This document shows, in pieces, positions 8,048-16,439 of a stretch of DNA of 64,000 nucleotides. The notes beneath the pieces are model-generated. The model saw only the letters and a program-made list of their open reading frames with translations. It was not told the origin of the DNA and made no database searches. The DNA is taken from the NCBI RefSeq assembly GCF_900167935.1, contig NZ_FUYL01000013.1, positions 1-64,000 of the forward strand, given 5' to 3'. Origin of the DNA: Maribacter arcticus. GTDB lineage: Bacteria > Bacteroidota > Bacteroidia > Flavobacteriales > Flavobacteriaceae. Each line of letters opens with the position of its first letter. The first letter of the stretch is position 1. Position numbers and translations under genes: made by a program.

Positions 8048-10120
8048 TTACTTCAACTTCATCAACAAATAAGAAAACGTCAAAGCGCCCGATTTTGCAC
8101 TTTGCTCATTTGTAGAAGAGCCTGCATGACCTCCTTCGGTATTTTCATAATAATAAGTTTTATAACCCATGTCATTCATTTTAGCAACCATTTTTCGCGC
8201 ATGGCCAGGATGAACTCTATCATCAAGAGTAGAAGTGCCAAAGTATACTTCTGGATAGTCCATTCCTTTTTTAAGATTATGATAGGGTGAATATTTTTTA
8301 ATGTATTCCCATTCTTCAGGGATATCAGGATCACCGAATTCGCCCATCCAGCTAGCACCCGCCAAAAGTTTGTTATAGCGTTGCATGTCTAACAATGGCA
8401 CTTGAGAAACTACCGCATTGTATAAATCTGGTCGTTGTGTAAAAGCCACCCCTACCAACAAACCGCCATTACTTCCTCCCATAATACCTAAATGCCTTGG
8501 TGTGGTTACTTTTTTGGTAATTAGATCTTCAGATACGGCATATAAATCGTCAAAAACATTTTGTCGTTTTTCCTTTATTCCATCTTGATGCCATTTAGGG
8601 CCATACTCACCACCACCACGGATATTTGCCAATACAAAAACGCCGCCTTTATCTAGCCAAGACACCCCAAATGTTGCCGCGTAAAATGGCTGTGAGGAAA
8701 TTTCAAAGCCTCCATACGCATATACTAAGGTTGGGTTGGTTCCATCATTTTTTATGTCTTTTGCAGCTACCATAAAATACGGTACCATGGTGCCATCTTT
8801 TGATTTCGCTTTGTATTGGGTTACTTCATATCTACTCGCATCAAAAAATGCTGGTAATGATTTGTGGGCTTTGAACGTGTTGTCACCTGCATCAGCTGAA
8901 TACAAGGTAGATGGCGTAATAAAGTTTTGAAAATCAAAAAAATACTGATCTGATAAGTCGTCGGTGCCAACAATGGAAATTCTTCCAAAATCTGGTGCAT
9001 TCACTTTTTCACTGCTCCATGTTCCCTTGCTAAACGAATACGTATGTAATTCACTAATTACATTGGTCAAGAGACCAATAAGTAGTTTATTTTTGGTTGT
9101 GGAAACTTGAGAAATACTAGAAAATTCATCGGGTTCTATGATGACTTGAATTTCCTTATTTCCTTTTAATAACTCTCTAAAATTGAGGCTTAAAAGTGTA
9201 CCGGTATTGTAGGTGTTGGTTTGTACAGTCCAATCTGATTTCAATTGAACAATCAGTTGATTATTCAAAACTCCCGTTAAACTAGCATCATCAGGAATGT
9301 CTAATTTGATGATTTCATTATTCATCCAAACCAAGTTTTCGCTAGAAAATGTCGTTAAAGCTCTTGAAATTAATGTAAATGTTTCTGAACCATCAAGTAA
9401 AACACCACCCCAAGCACCCACATCGGAAGTTTCCCCTTCGTAAATTAGCTGTGCATCGTTTAAAGAAGTTCCTCGTTTCCATAATTTTACTTGTCTAGGA
9501 TACCCCGAAGTAGTCATGGTGCCCTCTCCAAAATCGGAAGTAACAATCAGCGTATTTTCATCTATATAACTGGCAGACCCCTTTGATTCTTCTATTAAAA
9601 ATCCATTTTCTATAAATTGCTTTGTAGTTACATCGAACTCTTTAACAACTACTGCATCACCGCCACCTTTGGATAGATCAATTAAAAAACGATTGTAATT
9701 TGGATATAGCCCGCTGCTTCCTTTGTACACCCATTTAATGTCATCTTCTTCTGAAAGTTTATCTATATCAAGTAGTGTTTCCCAATTTGGATTTCCCTTT
9801 CTGTAGTCATCTACAGTACTTCTTCTCCAAATACCTCTTACATGGTCTTTATCTTTCCAGAAATTGTATACATAGTTTCCTCGAATAGATGGATATGCAA
9901 TTCTCTCGTCGGAATTATATATGGCTAAACTTTTATCATAAATATTTTGATACTCTTTTTCGGCACTCAATTCTGCAATAGTAGTTTTGTTTTGAGCATT
10001 TACAAACTCCAATGCTTTTTGTCCATCAACTTCTTCTAGCCATAGATATTTGTCTTCCTGAGCTTGAGTACTTAGGACTATTCCGAATAATGCTAAGAGC
10101 AATAAAGTGTATTTTTTCAT
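8048..10120 (-). CDS. Prolyl oligopeptidase family S9A serine peptidase, secreted
   Basis: The product is 690 residues. The signal peptide MKKYTLLLLALFGIVLSTQAQ is followed by the S9A N-terminal segment (YLWLEEVDGQKALEFVNAQN), a seven-bladed propeller, and the hydrolase domain from about 435. The triad is Ser about 550 in GGSNGGLL, Asp about 634 in STLDDRVHPGHA and His about 665 in EGGHAGSS. The YAYGGFEIS and NIRGGGEYG motifs before the serine are the family signatures. It cleaves short peptides after proline, here probably in the periplasm. It is distinct from the DPP4-type peptidase at 4115-6319, so two different proline-peptidase types lie 2 kb apart in the same array. It is flanked by attC-like sites 7 and 8. 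Confidence 0.93.
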   Translation of the reverse strand: MKKYTLLLLALFGIVLSTQAQEDKYLWLEEVDGQKALEFVNAQNKTTIAELSAEKEYQNIYDKSLAIYNSDERIAYPSIRGNYVYNFWKDKDHVRGIWRRSTVDDYRKGNPNWETLLDIDKLSEEDDIKWVYKGSSGLYPNYNRFLIDLSKGGGDAVVVKEFDVTTKQFIENGFLIEESKGSASYIDENTLIVTSDFGEGTMTTSGYPRQVKLWKRGTSLNDAQLIYEGETSDVGAWGGVLLDGSETFTLISRALTTFSSENLVWMNNEIIKLDIPDDASLTGVLNNQLIVQLKSDWTVQTNTYNTGTLLSLNFRELLKGNKEIQVIIEPDEFSSISQVSTTKNKLLIGLLTNVISELHTYSFSKGTWSSEKVNAPDFGRISIVGTDDLSDQYFFDFQNFITPSTLYSADAGDNTFKAHKSLPAFFDASRYEVTQYKAKSKDGTMVPYFMVAAKDIKNDGTNPTLVYAYGGFEISSQPFYAATFGVSWLDKGGVFVLANIRGGGEYGPKWHQDGIKEKRQNVFDDLYAVSEDLITKKVTTPRHLGIMGGSNGGLLVGVAFTQRPDLYNAVVSQVPLLDMQRYNKLLAGASWMGEFGDPDIPEEWEYIKKYSPYHNLKKGMDYPEVYFGTSTLDDRVHPGHARKMVAKMNDMGYKTYYYENTEGGHAGSSTNEQSAKSGALTFSYLLMKLK

Positions 10121-10182
10121 GATTTAGTTGGTTTTTTATTTTGTGACTGGTTATTAACTATCTGTTATTTTTTTTGCATTAC

Positions 10183-10314
10183 TACTACCGTTTAGTATAT
10201 GAAAAGTAGGCGATTTTCAAGGACTAAACTTGCGGTTAAACACAAATTCTGAAACGAGCCCAAAGCCTTGATTTTACTAATATTTCATCTATTTTTTATA
10301 TATATTGTTGTGCG
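10183..10314 (-). repeat. attC-like site 8
   Basis: On the minus strand it starts CGCACAAC-AATA-TATATAAAA and ends TTTTCATATACT-AAAC-GGTAGT. The inner arms TATATAAAA/TTTTCATATA pair. The last box is altered (GGTAGT for GTTxxx), so the site may no longer recombine. The interior shares the AGGACTAAAC..GGTTAAACAC text of elements 5 and 9. Confidence 0.55.
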
Positions 10315-10329
10315 TTCGTATTGTTGTTT

Positions 10330-11436
10330 TTAAAATTGTTTGTCAAATGATTTGCCATTAAACTTGAATATATTTCCATCTGCCATTCCAAACCACAATT
10401 CGCCATTTTTATCTTCATAAATTGATTGAGCGAAATCATTTGTTAGTCCATCTTTCTCTGTATAATTAAACATGGTTTTACCATCATATTTCCAAACTCC
10501 AGCATCTCTATCTCCAAACCAAATATTTCCTTGACTATCTTCTGCGATTGTGAAAACGTGTTCAAGTGTACCTGGTTGCGATTTATCTCCCTTTCCTGAA
10601 CTTGCAGGATGTATTAAGTTATTCTTTTTAGAAAAATTGATTATTGAATCACCTTCTTTTAGTAATACGCCAATTCCATTATTACCAATCCAAAGTCTGC
10701 CATTAGAGTCTTCGAGAAGGCTTCTTATATGTAGAGGTTCGGTATTTCTATCTAATCGTAAGGTTTCATCATTGATGATTGTAAAATCACTTCCATTATA
10801 GCCAAAAATACCTGCATAAGTTCCAAACCAAATCATATTGTTTTTTCCTTTTGAAATACTGGTCACAGCAAATAAATTATCATAAAGGTTAAGGACTTTA
10901 TGGGAAGGGAAGGCTAAATAATTTAATTTTTGACCATCATATCTAAAGACCCCTTCTTTAATTCCAGCCTCAAACCAAAGGTCATTCTCCGATTTCATCC
11001 ATTCACCTTGCAAAGGTTCATTACTCTGAATTGGGAAAATATTTTGTGAAGTTTCTATGTTTGTTTTGGTGTGATTCTTTATACTTGTTCCATCGTAACT
11101 GCTCACTCCCTTTTGAGTATTAAACCAAATAACGTCTTCTTTGTCTTCTTGTATGGTGTGGATTTGGTTGTCAGTCAGCCCGTCATTATTAGTAAAGTAA
11201 ATGAATGACTTGCCGTTATAAACTGCAACTCCTTCTTGAAGACTTCCAAACCAATAATTTCCTTTGCTATCTTGAATGATAGAGCGAATTCCTGAAGTAA
11301 ATTTTAGGGTGTCGGTGTTTGAATTACGTATAAATTCAGGTTTGTTAATCTCTTTTTCGGTTGATTTATTTTCAACGCAAGAAAAGTTCAGAGTTAATAT
11401 GAATATCAGGTAAATCAAGTTTATTATTTTATTCAT
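10330..11436 (-). CDS. Lipoprotein of two-component-regulator propeller (Reg_prop) repeats
   Basis: The product is 368 residues. A lipoprotein signal (MNKIINLIYLIFILTLNFSC, Cys 20) is followed by seven W-F/I-G blades, for example YWFGSLQEGVAVYNG, VIWFNTQKGVSSYDG, MIWFGTYAGIFGYNG, NIWFGDRDAGVWKYDG and ELWFGMADGNIFKFNG. Such repeats normally form the periplasmic sensor of Bacteroidota hybrid two-component systems. Here there is no membrane anchor other than the lipid, no kinase and no DNA-binding part. A free-standing ligand-binding or scaffolding propeller is the simplest reading. It lies between attC-like sites 8 and 9. Confidence 0.85.
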   Translation of the reverse strand: MNKIINLIYLIFILTLNFSCVENKSTEKEINKPEFIRNSNTDTLKFTSGIRSIIQDSKGNYWFGSLQEGVAVYNGKSFIYFTNNDGLTDNQIHTIQEDKEDVIWFNTQKGVSSYDGTSIKNHTKTNIETSQNIFPIQSNEPLQGEWMKSENDLWFEAGIKEGVFRYDGQKLNYLAFPSHKVLNLYDNLFAVTSISKGKNNMIWFGTYAGIFGYNGSDFTIINDETLRLDRNTEPLHIRSLLEDSNGRLWIGNNGIGVLLKEGDSIINFSKKNNLIHPASSGKGDKSQPGTLEHVFTIAEDSQGNIWFGDRDAGVWKYDGKTMFNYTEKDGLTNDFAQSIYEDKNGELWFGMADGNIFKFNGKSFDKQF

Positions 11437-11457
11437 TTTGAGTTTTTCTCATAGGAC

Positions 11458-11656
11458 GCACAACGTTTATGTATAAGAAAATTAGCGCTGAAAATATGCG
11501 TTAACTTTTCGGATGATACACAAGCCGAATTTTTAAATTTACTAATTATTTTGTTTTTTGGAATTTGTCAAATTAAAAAATTTGGCGAACTTGGTTAAAA
11601 GCACTAAACTTTGGGTTAAGCACAAAACCCGTATTAATTATAGCCATTGTTACCAG
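11458..11656 (-). repeat. attC-like site 9 (long form)
   Basis: On the minus strand it starts GGTAAC-AATG-GCTATAATT and ends CTTATACAT-AAAC-GTTGTGC. The spacers match those of sites 1, 6 and 7. The middle carries AAATTTGGCGAACTTGG, CACTAAACTTTGGGTTAAG and ACCCGTATTAATTATA, shared with elements 1 and 5, so the three are one long attC subfamily. Confidence 0.65.
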
Positions 11657-11661
11657 CTGGC

Positions 11662-12861
11662 TTATAATTTAGTTTCATATTCTTCTAATTTTTTCCAAAT
11701 GTCTATAAATTCCTTTATTCCTTCTTTTTTAAGGTCGGTATTCACAATCAAAAGTTTTCCGATTTTAGTTTCAGAATTGAAAAACATATGTGTTGCAACT
11801 CCTGGGTCTCCTCCTGTATGGCCTATTTGTCCTTTGGCAGAGATTCCCATAAAAACACCCATATTATATTCATCATTATAGACACTTTCATTTCTTTCTT
11901 TAAAATTTTTATCTGTCAAATACGGTTTAAACAACTTTTTATAGCTTTCGTTAGTTAGGATTTTTCCATTACTACTATAGCCAGCAATTAGTTCAATTAA
12001 GTATTTCCCTAAATCAGTAGATGATGTAATTAAACCGCCATCAGGATAATTAGCCAATTGATAAAAAGCTAATTCAGTTTCATTGTTTAGATATAGTTTA
12101 GAATGTTTTGAAAAATCTACTTCAGTAAAAGACCAACCAGTATCAAACATTTCTAAAGGTTTAAGAATATATTCATTGGTGAATTTGTTGAATGATTGAT
12201 TTGTAGCTTTTTCTATTATTAAGGCGGCTAATCCTGCGGCAACATTTGAATACTCAAATATTGCTCCGGGTTTTATCTTTAAAAAATTATTTTTCTTGTA
12301 CCATTTTTCATCTTGACTTAGAATATTCTTTAAAAATTCATCCAGAACCATTTTTTCACTAGGTGAACGAAAATTTCTATTTACTTTAGCTTCCTTATTC
12401 TCTGCTTCTTTTAAAATATATCCATTCTTCTCATATCTAGAAGGATCTTTAATACTAGATGTGTGAGTTGCCAATTGTCGTATTGTAATTTGTTCATTAG
12501 GGAAATGTGGATTACTTACATCGAATGGTAAGTATTTGTTTATAGGGTCTTCTAAGTTAAGTTTTCCAAGTTCCTGAGCTTTAAGTAATGCAATGCCAAT
12601 AAAAGTTTTGGAAATGGAAGCAATGTTTTGAATTGTATTATTAGTGTATTTCTTGTTTGCTTTAATATTAGAGTACCCAAACCCTTTTTCATATAGAACA
12701 CCATCTTGATTTACAATAGCCACAGAGAATCCATTAATATATTCTCTTGCGTATATTTTTTCAAGTTCTTGAGTCAATTTTATTGAGGTAGAGTCATTTG
12801 TCTGACAATAAATTGTGCTAACAAGAATATTTAAGATTAATGTTATAATTATTTTTTTCAT
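11662..12861 (-). CDS. Secreted beta-lactamase-fold serine hydrolase
   Basis: I take the ATG at 12861 as the start because it opens a signal peptide (MKKIIITLILNILVSTIYCQ). The upstream in-frame ATG at 12912 lies in the repeat element. The product is about 399 residues. The class C beta-lactamase / DD-peptidase motifs are SISKTF (SxxK, Ser about 75), YSNVAAG (YxN) and HTGGDPG (in place of KTG). LATHTSSIKD is the usual loop before the second motif. It may act on cell-wall peptides or small esters; the substrate is not readable from sequence. A related gene with a TPR tail is at 26599-28359. Confidence 0.88.
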   Translation of the reverse strand: MKKIIITLILNILVSTIYCQTNDSTSIKLTQELEKIYAREYINGFSVAIVNQDGVLYEKGFGYSNIKANKKYTNNTIQNIASISKTFIGIALLKAQELGKLNLEDPINKYLPFDVSNPHFPNEQITIRQLATHTSSIKDPSRYEKNGYILKEAENKEAKVNRNFRSPSEKMVLDEFLKNILSQDEKWYKKNNFLKIKPGAIFEYSNVAAGLAALIIEKATNQSFNKFTNEYILKPLEMFDTGWSFTEVDFSKHSKLYLNNETELAFYQLANYPDGGLITSSTDLGKYLIELIAGYSSNGKILTNESYKKLFKPYLTDKNFKERNESVYNDEYNMGVFMGISAKGQIGHTGGDPGVATHMFFNSETKIGKLLIVNTDLKKEGIKEFIDIWKKLEEYETKL

Positions 12862-12888
12862 TTCTATATAAGGATTGTCTTGCTTGCT

Positions 12889-13044
12889 GGTAACAATTGT
12901 GTATAGTAACAAGTACGTATATTCCCCAATAGTAAGGAGTATAGGTAATCGTACTTAAATCAATTGTTAAAATTAACAAGGCTAAAGTGGTAGGGGGAGT
13001 ATTCTTTGCTTGGTCTACTGCAATATACATAAGTTTGTTGTACA
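12889..13044 (-). repeat. attC-like site 10, core-bearing subfamily copy A
   Basis: On the minus strand it starts TACAAC-AAAC-TTATGTATATTG and ends CTATACAC-AATT-GTTACC. The inner arms TGTATA/TATACA pair. Inside is a second hairpin, AAGTACG..CGTACTT. The conserved core, read on the plus strand, is CTAAAGTGGTAGGGGGAGT then GCTTGGTCTACTGCAATATAC. It ends 28 bases before the start of the hydrolase. Confidence 0.6.
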
Positions 13045-13139
13045 GCGACTTACGGATGTTCTAAAATTGAACGAACACTCTTTTAGTTAGGAAAATGGAG
13101 AGGGGGTTTTAGGTGCAGTGGGAGTTGGTGACACACGAG

Positions 13140-13243
13140 TTCTCGATACAAATTTTCTCATACTTCGTAAATTCACTCGAAGTGACAGCATAGCAATAAG
13201 AAATGGGCTAACAAAACCGTATGGTCAGTTCGAGTGGTTTTAG
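13140..13243. repeat. 104-bp dispersed repeat, unit 1
   Basis: It begins TTCTCGATACAAATTTTCTC and ends CAGTTCGAGTGGTTTTAG. It differs at one base from unit 2 (13299-13402). The spacer between the units holds GTATCGAGAAC, the inverse of the start. Degenerate copies lie at 19068-19430 and 20420-20515. It has no coding potential. Confidence 0.8.
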
Positions 13244-13298
13244 GCTGAGAGCAACGAAGATCTAAAATTGTATCGAGAACCGTTTGGTACACGCATGC

Positions 13299-13402
13299 TT
13301 CTCGATACAAATTTTCTCATACTTCGTAAATTCACTCGAAGTGACAGCATAGCAATAAGAAATGGGCTAACAAAAACGTATGGTCAGTTCGAGTGGTTTT
13401 AG
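13299..13402. repeat. 104-bp dispersed repeat, unit 2
   Basis: This is a near-perfect direct copy of 13140-13243 (AACGTATGG for ACCGTATGG). It ends exactly where the hpf fragment begins. The arms CACTCGAAGTGA and GTTCGAGTGG can fold, so a REP/BIME-type element is likely. Confidence 0.8.
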
Positions 13403-13480
13403 ATAGCGGTTTTTATTGTATCAATGGCTCCTTTTACAGCACGATCTATAGTGTCTGCTTGATGGGTAATAGCCATGGGT
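13402..13480 (-). pseudogene. Fragment of a ribosome hibernation factor (hpf-like) gene
   Basis: This stretch aligns without gaps to 19555-19633, the part of the intact hpf-like gene that encodes QADTMESAVKGAIDKIKTAI, with about 10 differences in 79 bases. It has neither a start nor an end of its own and lies between a 104-bp repeat and the next gene. It marks an old duplication or deletion that involved the repeats: the same repeat family also precedes the intact gene. Confidence 0.75.
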
Positions 13481-13530
13481 TTTCTTTAAAATTAGCTTTG
13501 TGTTGTTTGTTGCTCGTTACTTGCGAACCC

Positions 13531-15627
13531 TTACTGCCCATAATTAACCGGATAGCCTAATTGCCCCCAAACCAATATGCCTTCATCTATGATGGCGGTG
13601 TTTTTATATCCTAATCTTCTCAACGTACTCACCACACGGCCCGAAGCTGCATGCGGACAAGCGCAATACGCAACGATCCAAGTGCCATCATTAGGCAGGT
13701 CGTCTACAAATGCTTCTGGCTCTTCGTAATATGGTACAGGTACTGATCCTGGAATGTGGGTTTGTCGCCAGGCCACTTCTGATCGTGCATCTAAAATTAT
13801 CATTCGAGCACTGTCTTGCAGCGCCTGATACACTTCTTTTGCAGGAACATAAAGTCCTTTTCGTAAATTAAATTTTGGTGCTTTTTTGGTAGGATTCAAT
13901 ATGTATTTATCGGGCGTTGGTACACTAATGGTGTCCGTACTTGGTATATTCCAACCTGAGGCACGCGTTCTTAAAAAGGCTGTCAGCCCATTAATTTCAT
14001 CATCAATAAGAGAGTCTTTGAAGGCTATCATTGGTGTACCATCTCGCCCCTCTTTAATGGCATATTTTAAGAATTCATCTGTTGCTGTGGCTAAAAACAT
14101 AGAATTGCCTAGGGCAGGTGCCGAGACACCTTCGCCATCTGCACCATGACAGACAGCACACGTATTTGCATAGATCTCAGCGCCCACAGCAACATCGCCG
14201 GTAACAGGTTCTCTTGAGAGTTCAATAGGTTCTTCTACGCCGCTTTGGTCATATAGCCATTGCAATAATAGTTCAATTTCAATGTATTCTAAGGGGCCAC
14301 CTTGTGTATTTAAATACCCTCCCATGGCTGTGCCCTCTCTACCGTAATGCACTGTATATCTTTGAAAATTAGTGGTCCACGAAGTTGCCATTAATGAATG
14401 AGAGCGAAGCGATGGTGCATTATCTGCCGCGTAGCCTTCTCTATTTTTACCATGACATAAGGCGCAATATTTTTGATACATTCCCGCAGCATTACTGCTA
14501 GCGGTACTATCTAGTTTAGCGCCTATTTTATATTGATCTGCCAGTAGCGCCTGTTCTTTTGGTTCATTTATAAACTCTATTTGAACGCCATAAGCAAATT
14601 GACGAGGTACTGTGATTGTATGTACTAGGGTATCGCGTAAAAGCGCCTCTGCGGGTAAACGCTGATTTAGATAATGGTAGGTAGAATCAATATTTTTCAC
14701 ATCGAAACGTATGGCATATACTCCAGATTCACGTTCTGCTATAAACTTTGACATATCATCATTACTGGCTTGAGGGGTGCTTAGCACCAATTCTTGATGT
14801 CCTTTTATTTTGAAACGGGCTGTTTTTTCTGATGTATTAGGGTTTGAGGCCATAAGCCCCATGTTTTCAATATCCTTGCGGGCAGTATCGAGATCCTTTA
14901 CGGCTACCTGAATAGCATTGATGCCTACAACACCATTTGGGTGGTTAGTATAACTTCTGAAATAGGCATAATAGGTCTTCCAGTCCTTATGCATTCTTTC
15001 ATAATCGATAGTGGCGTCTTCTAAAAACTGGGGTAGGTAGGTAGCATTTGCATTTTGAAAATCTAAACTACGTTCTTGTAATCCGCCATCATCTCTTGAC
15101 CATCCTTTAACCGGCTCGGTTGACGTACGGTACGCTTGAATAGAATCCATTTTAAATCCTTTCTCATTCAGCCATAAAGCGGTAGTGTCGACAGAAGAGC
15201 TGGATAAGTAATACTTCTGTATACCTTCATGATTAGCCAAGAATGACGTGATAAAAGCAGGCGGGGCATCTGTAATTAAAGAATCTTCAACAGAAAGAAA
15301 ATCTAATTTTGAAGCATCTGGAAAGTTGATGCTAGTAACTAAAGTTCCATCAAAAAAACCTTTTTCAAACTTCGCGGTTTCAGCCATTTTAAACCCGAGG
15401 GTATCAGCATAAAAATCTCGCGTGCGATTTAAATCGTTAACCATAAGCGTTGCCGCATGAAGGCCATGCCCTATACCCAATAGAGAATAATTCTTTTCTA
15501 TAGCTTCAGTTTCATTATTAGCACAAGATGTTGAAACAAGAATAGCCAGTATAGCTATTGTCTTTAATAAGGCTGATGTATATCTTTTTTCAGCGGTTGC
15601 ATTTAAGCATTTGAGTAATGAGAGCAT
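13531..15627 (-). CDS. Lipoprotein fusing VOC, two cytochrome c domains and a rhodanese
   Basis: The product is 698 residues. A lipoprotein signal ends STSC (Cys about 35). Residues about 50-365 hold two halves of a vicinal-oxygen-chelate fold (HAATLMVNDLNRTRDFYADT; GINAIQVAVKDLDTARKDIE). Two c-type haem sites follow, CALCH at about 386 and CAVCH at about 488, each in a small cytochrome c domain with downstream Met residues. The C-terminal 90 residues are a rhodanese (ILDARSEVAWRQTHIPGSV, active loop YCACPHAASG at about 653). I read periplasmic sulfur or thiol chemistry coupled to electron transfer, but no characterised protein of this architecture is known to me. The usual annotation would be 'c-type cytochrome'. 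Confidence 0.85.
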   Translation of the reverse strand: MLSLLKCLNATAEKRYTSALLKTIAILAILVSTSCANNETEAIEKNYSLLGIGHGLHAATLMVNDLNRTRDFYADTLGFKMAETAKFEKGFFDGTLVTSINFPDASKLDFLSVEDSLITDAPPAFITSFLANHEGIQKYYLSSSSVDTTALWLNEKGFKMDSIQAYRTSTEPVKGWSRDDGGLQERSLDFQNANATYLPQFLEDATIDYERMHKDWKTYYAYFRSYTNHPNGVVGINAIQVAVKDLDTARKDIENMGLMASNPNTSEKTARFKIKGHQELVLSTPQASNDDMSKFIAERESGVYAIRFDVKNIDSTYHYLNQRLPAEALLRDTLVHTITVPRQFAYGVQIEFINEPKEQALLADQYKIGAKLDSTASSNAAGMYQKYCALCHGKNREGYAADNAPSLRSHSLMATSWTTNFQRYTVHYGREGTAMGGYLNTQGGPLEYIEIELLLQWLYDQSGVEEPIELSREPVTGDVAVGAEIYANTCAVCHGADGEGVSAPALGNSMFLATATDEFLKYAIKEGRDGTPMIAFKDSLIDDEINGLTAFLRTRASGWNIPSTDTISVPTPDKYILNPTKKAPKFNLRKGLYVPAKEVYQALQDSARMIILDARSEVAWRQTHIPGSVPVPYYEEPEAFVDDLPNDGTWIVAYCACPHAASGRVVSTLRRLGYKNTAIIDEGILVWGQLGYPVNYGQ

Positions 15628-15710
15628 ATAGGAATGATTGGTTGGTTAGATATTCAGTGAGACTAATTGAGGGTCAGTTGCAATAGTCTTTAATTGGTAT
15701 AAAAAAATAC

Positions 15711-15724
15711 TTTGTGAGCCTTTC
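15711..15724 (-). repeat. attC half-site downstream of DUF6090 copy 3
   Basis: TTGTGAGCCTTTCG matches the 3' flank of DUF6090 copies 1 and 2 (TTGTTAGCCTTTCG, GTGCTAGCCTTTCG). Only this box remains; no partner box is seen before the next gene at 15627. Confidence 0.4.
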
Positions 15725-15725
15725 G

Positions 15726-16439
15726 TTAATCATCTAATTCATCTTTAATGAGTTGAAGAACTCTTTGGTTCTCCTTGATAAATTCGCTCTCTATCTCAAT
15801 CAGGGTATTCCTTCCTTCCATATACGCCCTCATCCAACCCAAGTAGTAATCGTCCTTATAAAGTTGATCCATGTTAATAGGCACCAAGCTCTCACGTTTA
15901 TAGATGAATAACGGTACATGATGATCAATAAACGGCACATACGGAGCATTTACCTGGGTATATTCGGTAAACCATATCGGCAATGTGGATTCAAAAAAAT
16001 CAACGACCTCCCTACTTGTGGGTTTGTCTATAATGATGCCGTAACCCATGTTCTTGTATTGCTCATACCCGGATTGGGACAGGCTCAAAATCGTTTTTGG
16101 TACTCGCGCCATGTGAAAGTGTTTAGCCAGACTATCAGCAAAGGGTTGTTGATGATCCAAAACATTAAGAACAATTCGAGATGACGTGTTAAACTTAAAA
16201 AGGCTTTCTATATCAGATTCAAGGGCTTCTATATTGAGTTCAAAGTTTTCCGCGAGGTTTACCAAAACCTCCTTTTCTTTCACTCGATCCTTGCTCCACT
16301 CATTCCAATTATTAATCTGCAAAGCAATTAAAATTCCGATTACAACAAGTACAATCTCTCCTATGGCATATAGGAAATATTTACTGAACTTGTTTTCAGT
16401 TAGTAATCTTTGTCTAATTTTTCTAAACAATTTAATCAT
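15726..16439 (-). CDS. DUF6090 family membrane protein (copy 3)
   Basis: The start is placed at ATG 16439 (MIKLFRKIRQRLLTENKFSK), the family start; the frame is open five codons further. The product is about 237 residues. One membrane helix (GEIVLVVIGILIALQINNWNE) is followed by a helical domain without known motifs. Its start overlaps the stop of copy 4 by 8 bases (ATGATTAA), so the two are probably translated together. 86 bases near its 5' end are identical to copy 4 (16342-16427 and 17075-17160), while the rest of the proteins is clearly different. Function unknown. Confidence 0.85.
   Translation of the reverse strand: MIKLFRKIRQRLLTENKFSKYFLYAIGEIVLVVIGILIALQINNWNEWSKDRVKEKEVLVNLAENFELNIEALESDIESLFKFNTSSRIVLNVLDHQQPFADSLAKHFHMARVPKTILSLSQSGYEQYKNMGYGIIIDKPTSREVVDFFESTLPIWFTEYTQVNAPYVPFIDHHVPLFIYKRESLVPINMDQLYKDDYYLGWMRAYMEGRNTLIEIESEFIKENQRVLQLIKDELDD

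Noticed and set aside
12818-13030. 70-residue minus-strand frame upstream of the serine hydrolase
   Set aside because: It is made of the core-bearing attC-like repeat plus the hydrolase signal peptide in another frame.
13140-13402. CRISPR array
   Set aside because: Only two units of 104 bp with one spacer, both part of a wider dispersed repeat family; no cas genes.
15628-15725. A complete attC between the rhodanese fusion gene and DUF6090 copy 3
   Set aside because: Only one box with its flank (TTGTGAGCCTTTCG) is seen; no partner arm, so listed only as a half-site.
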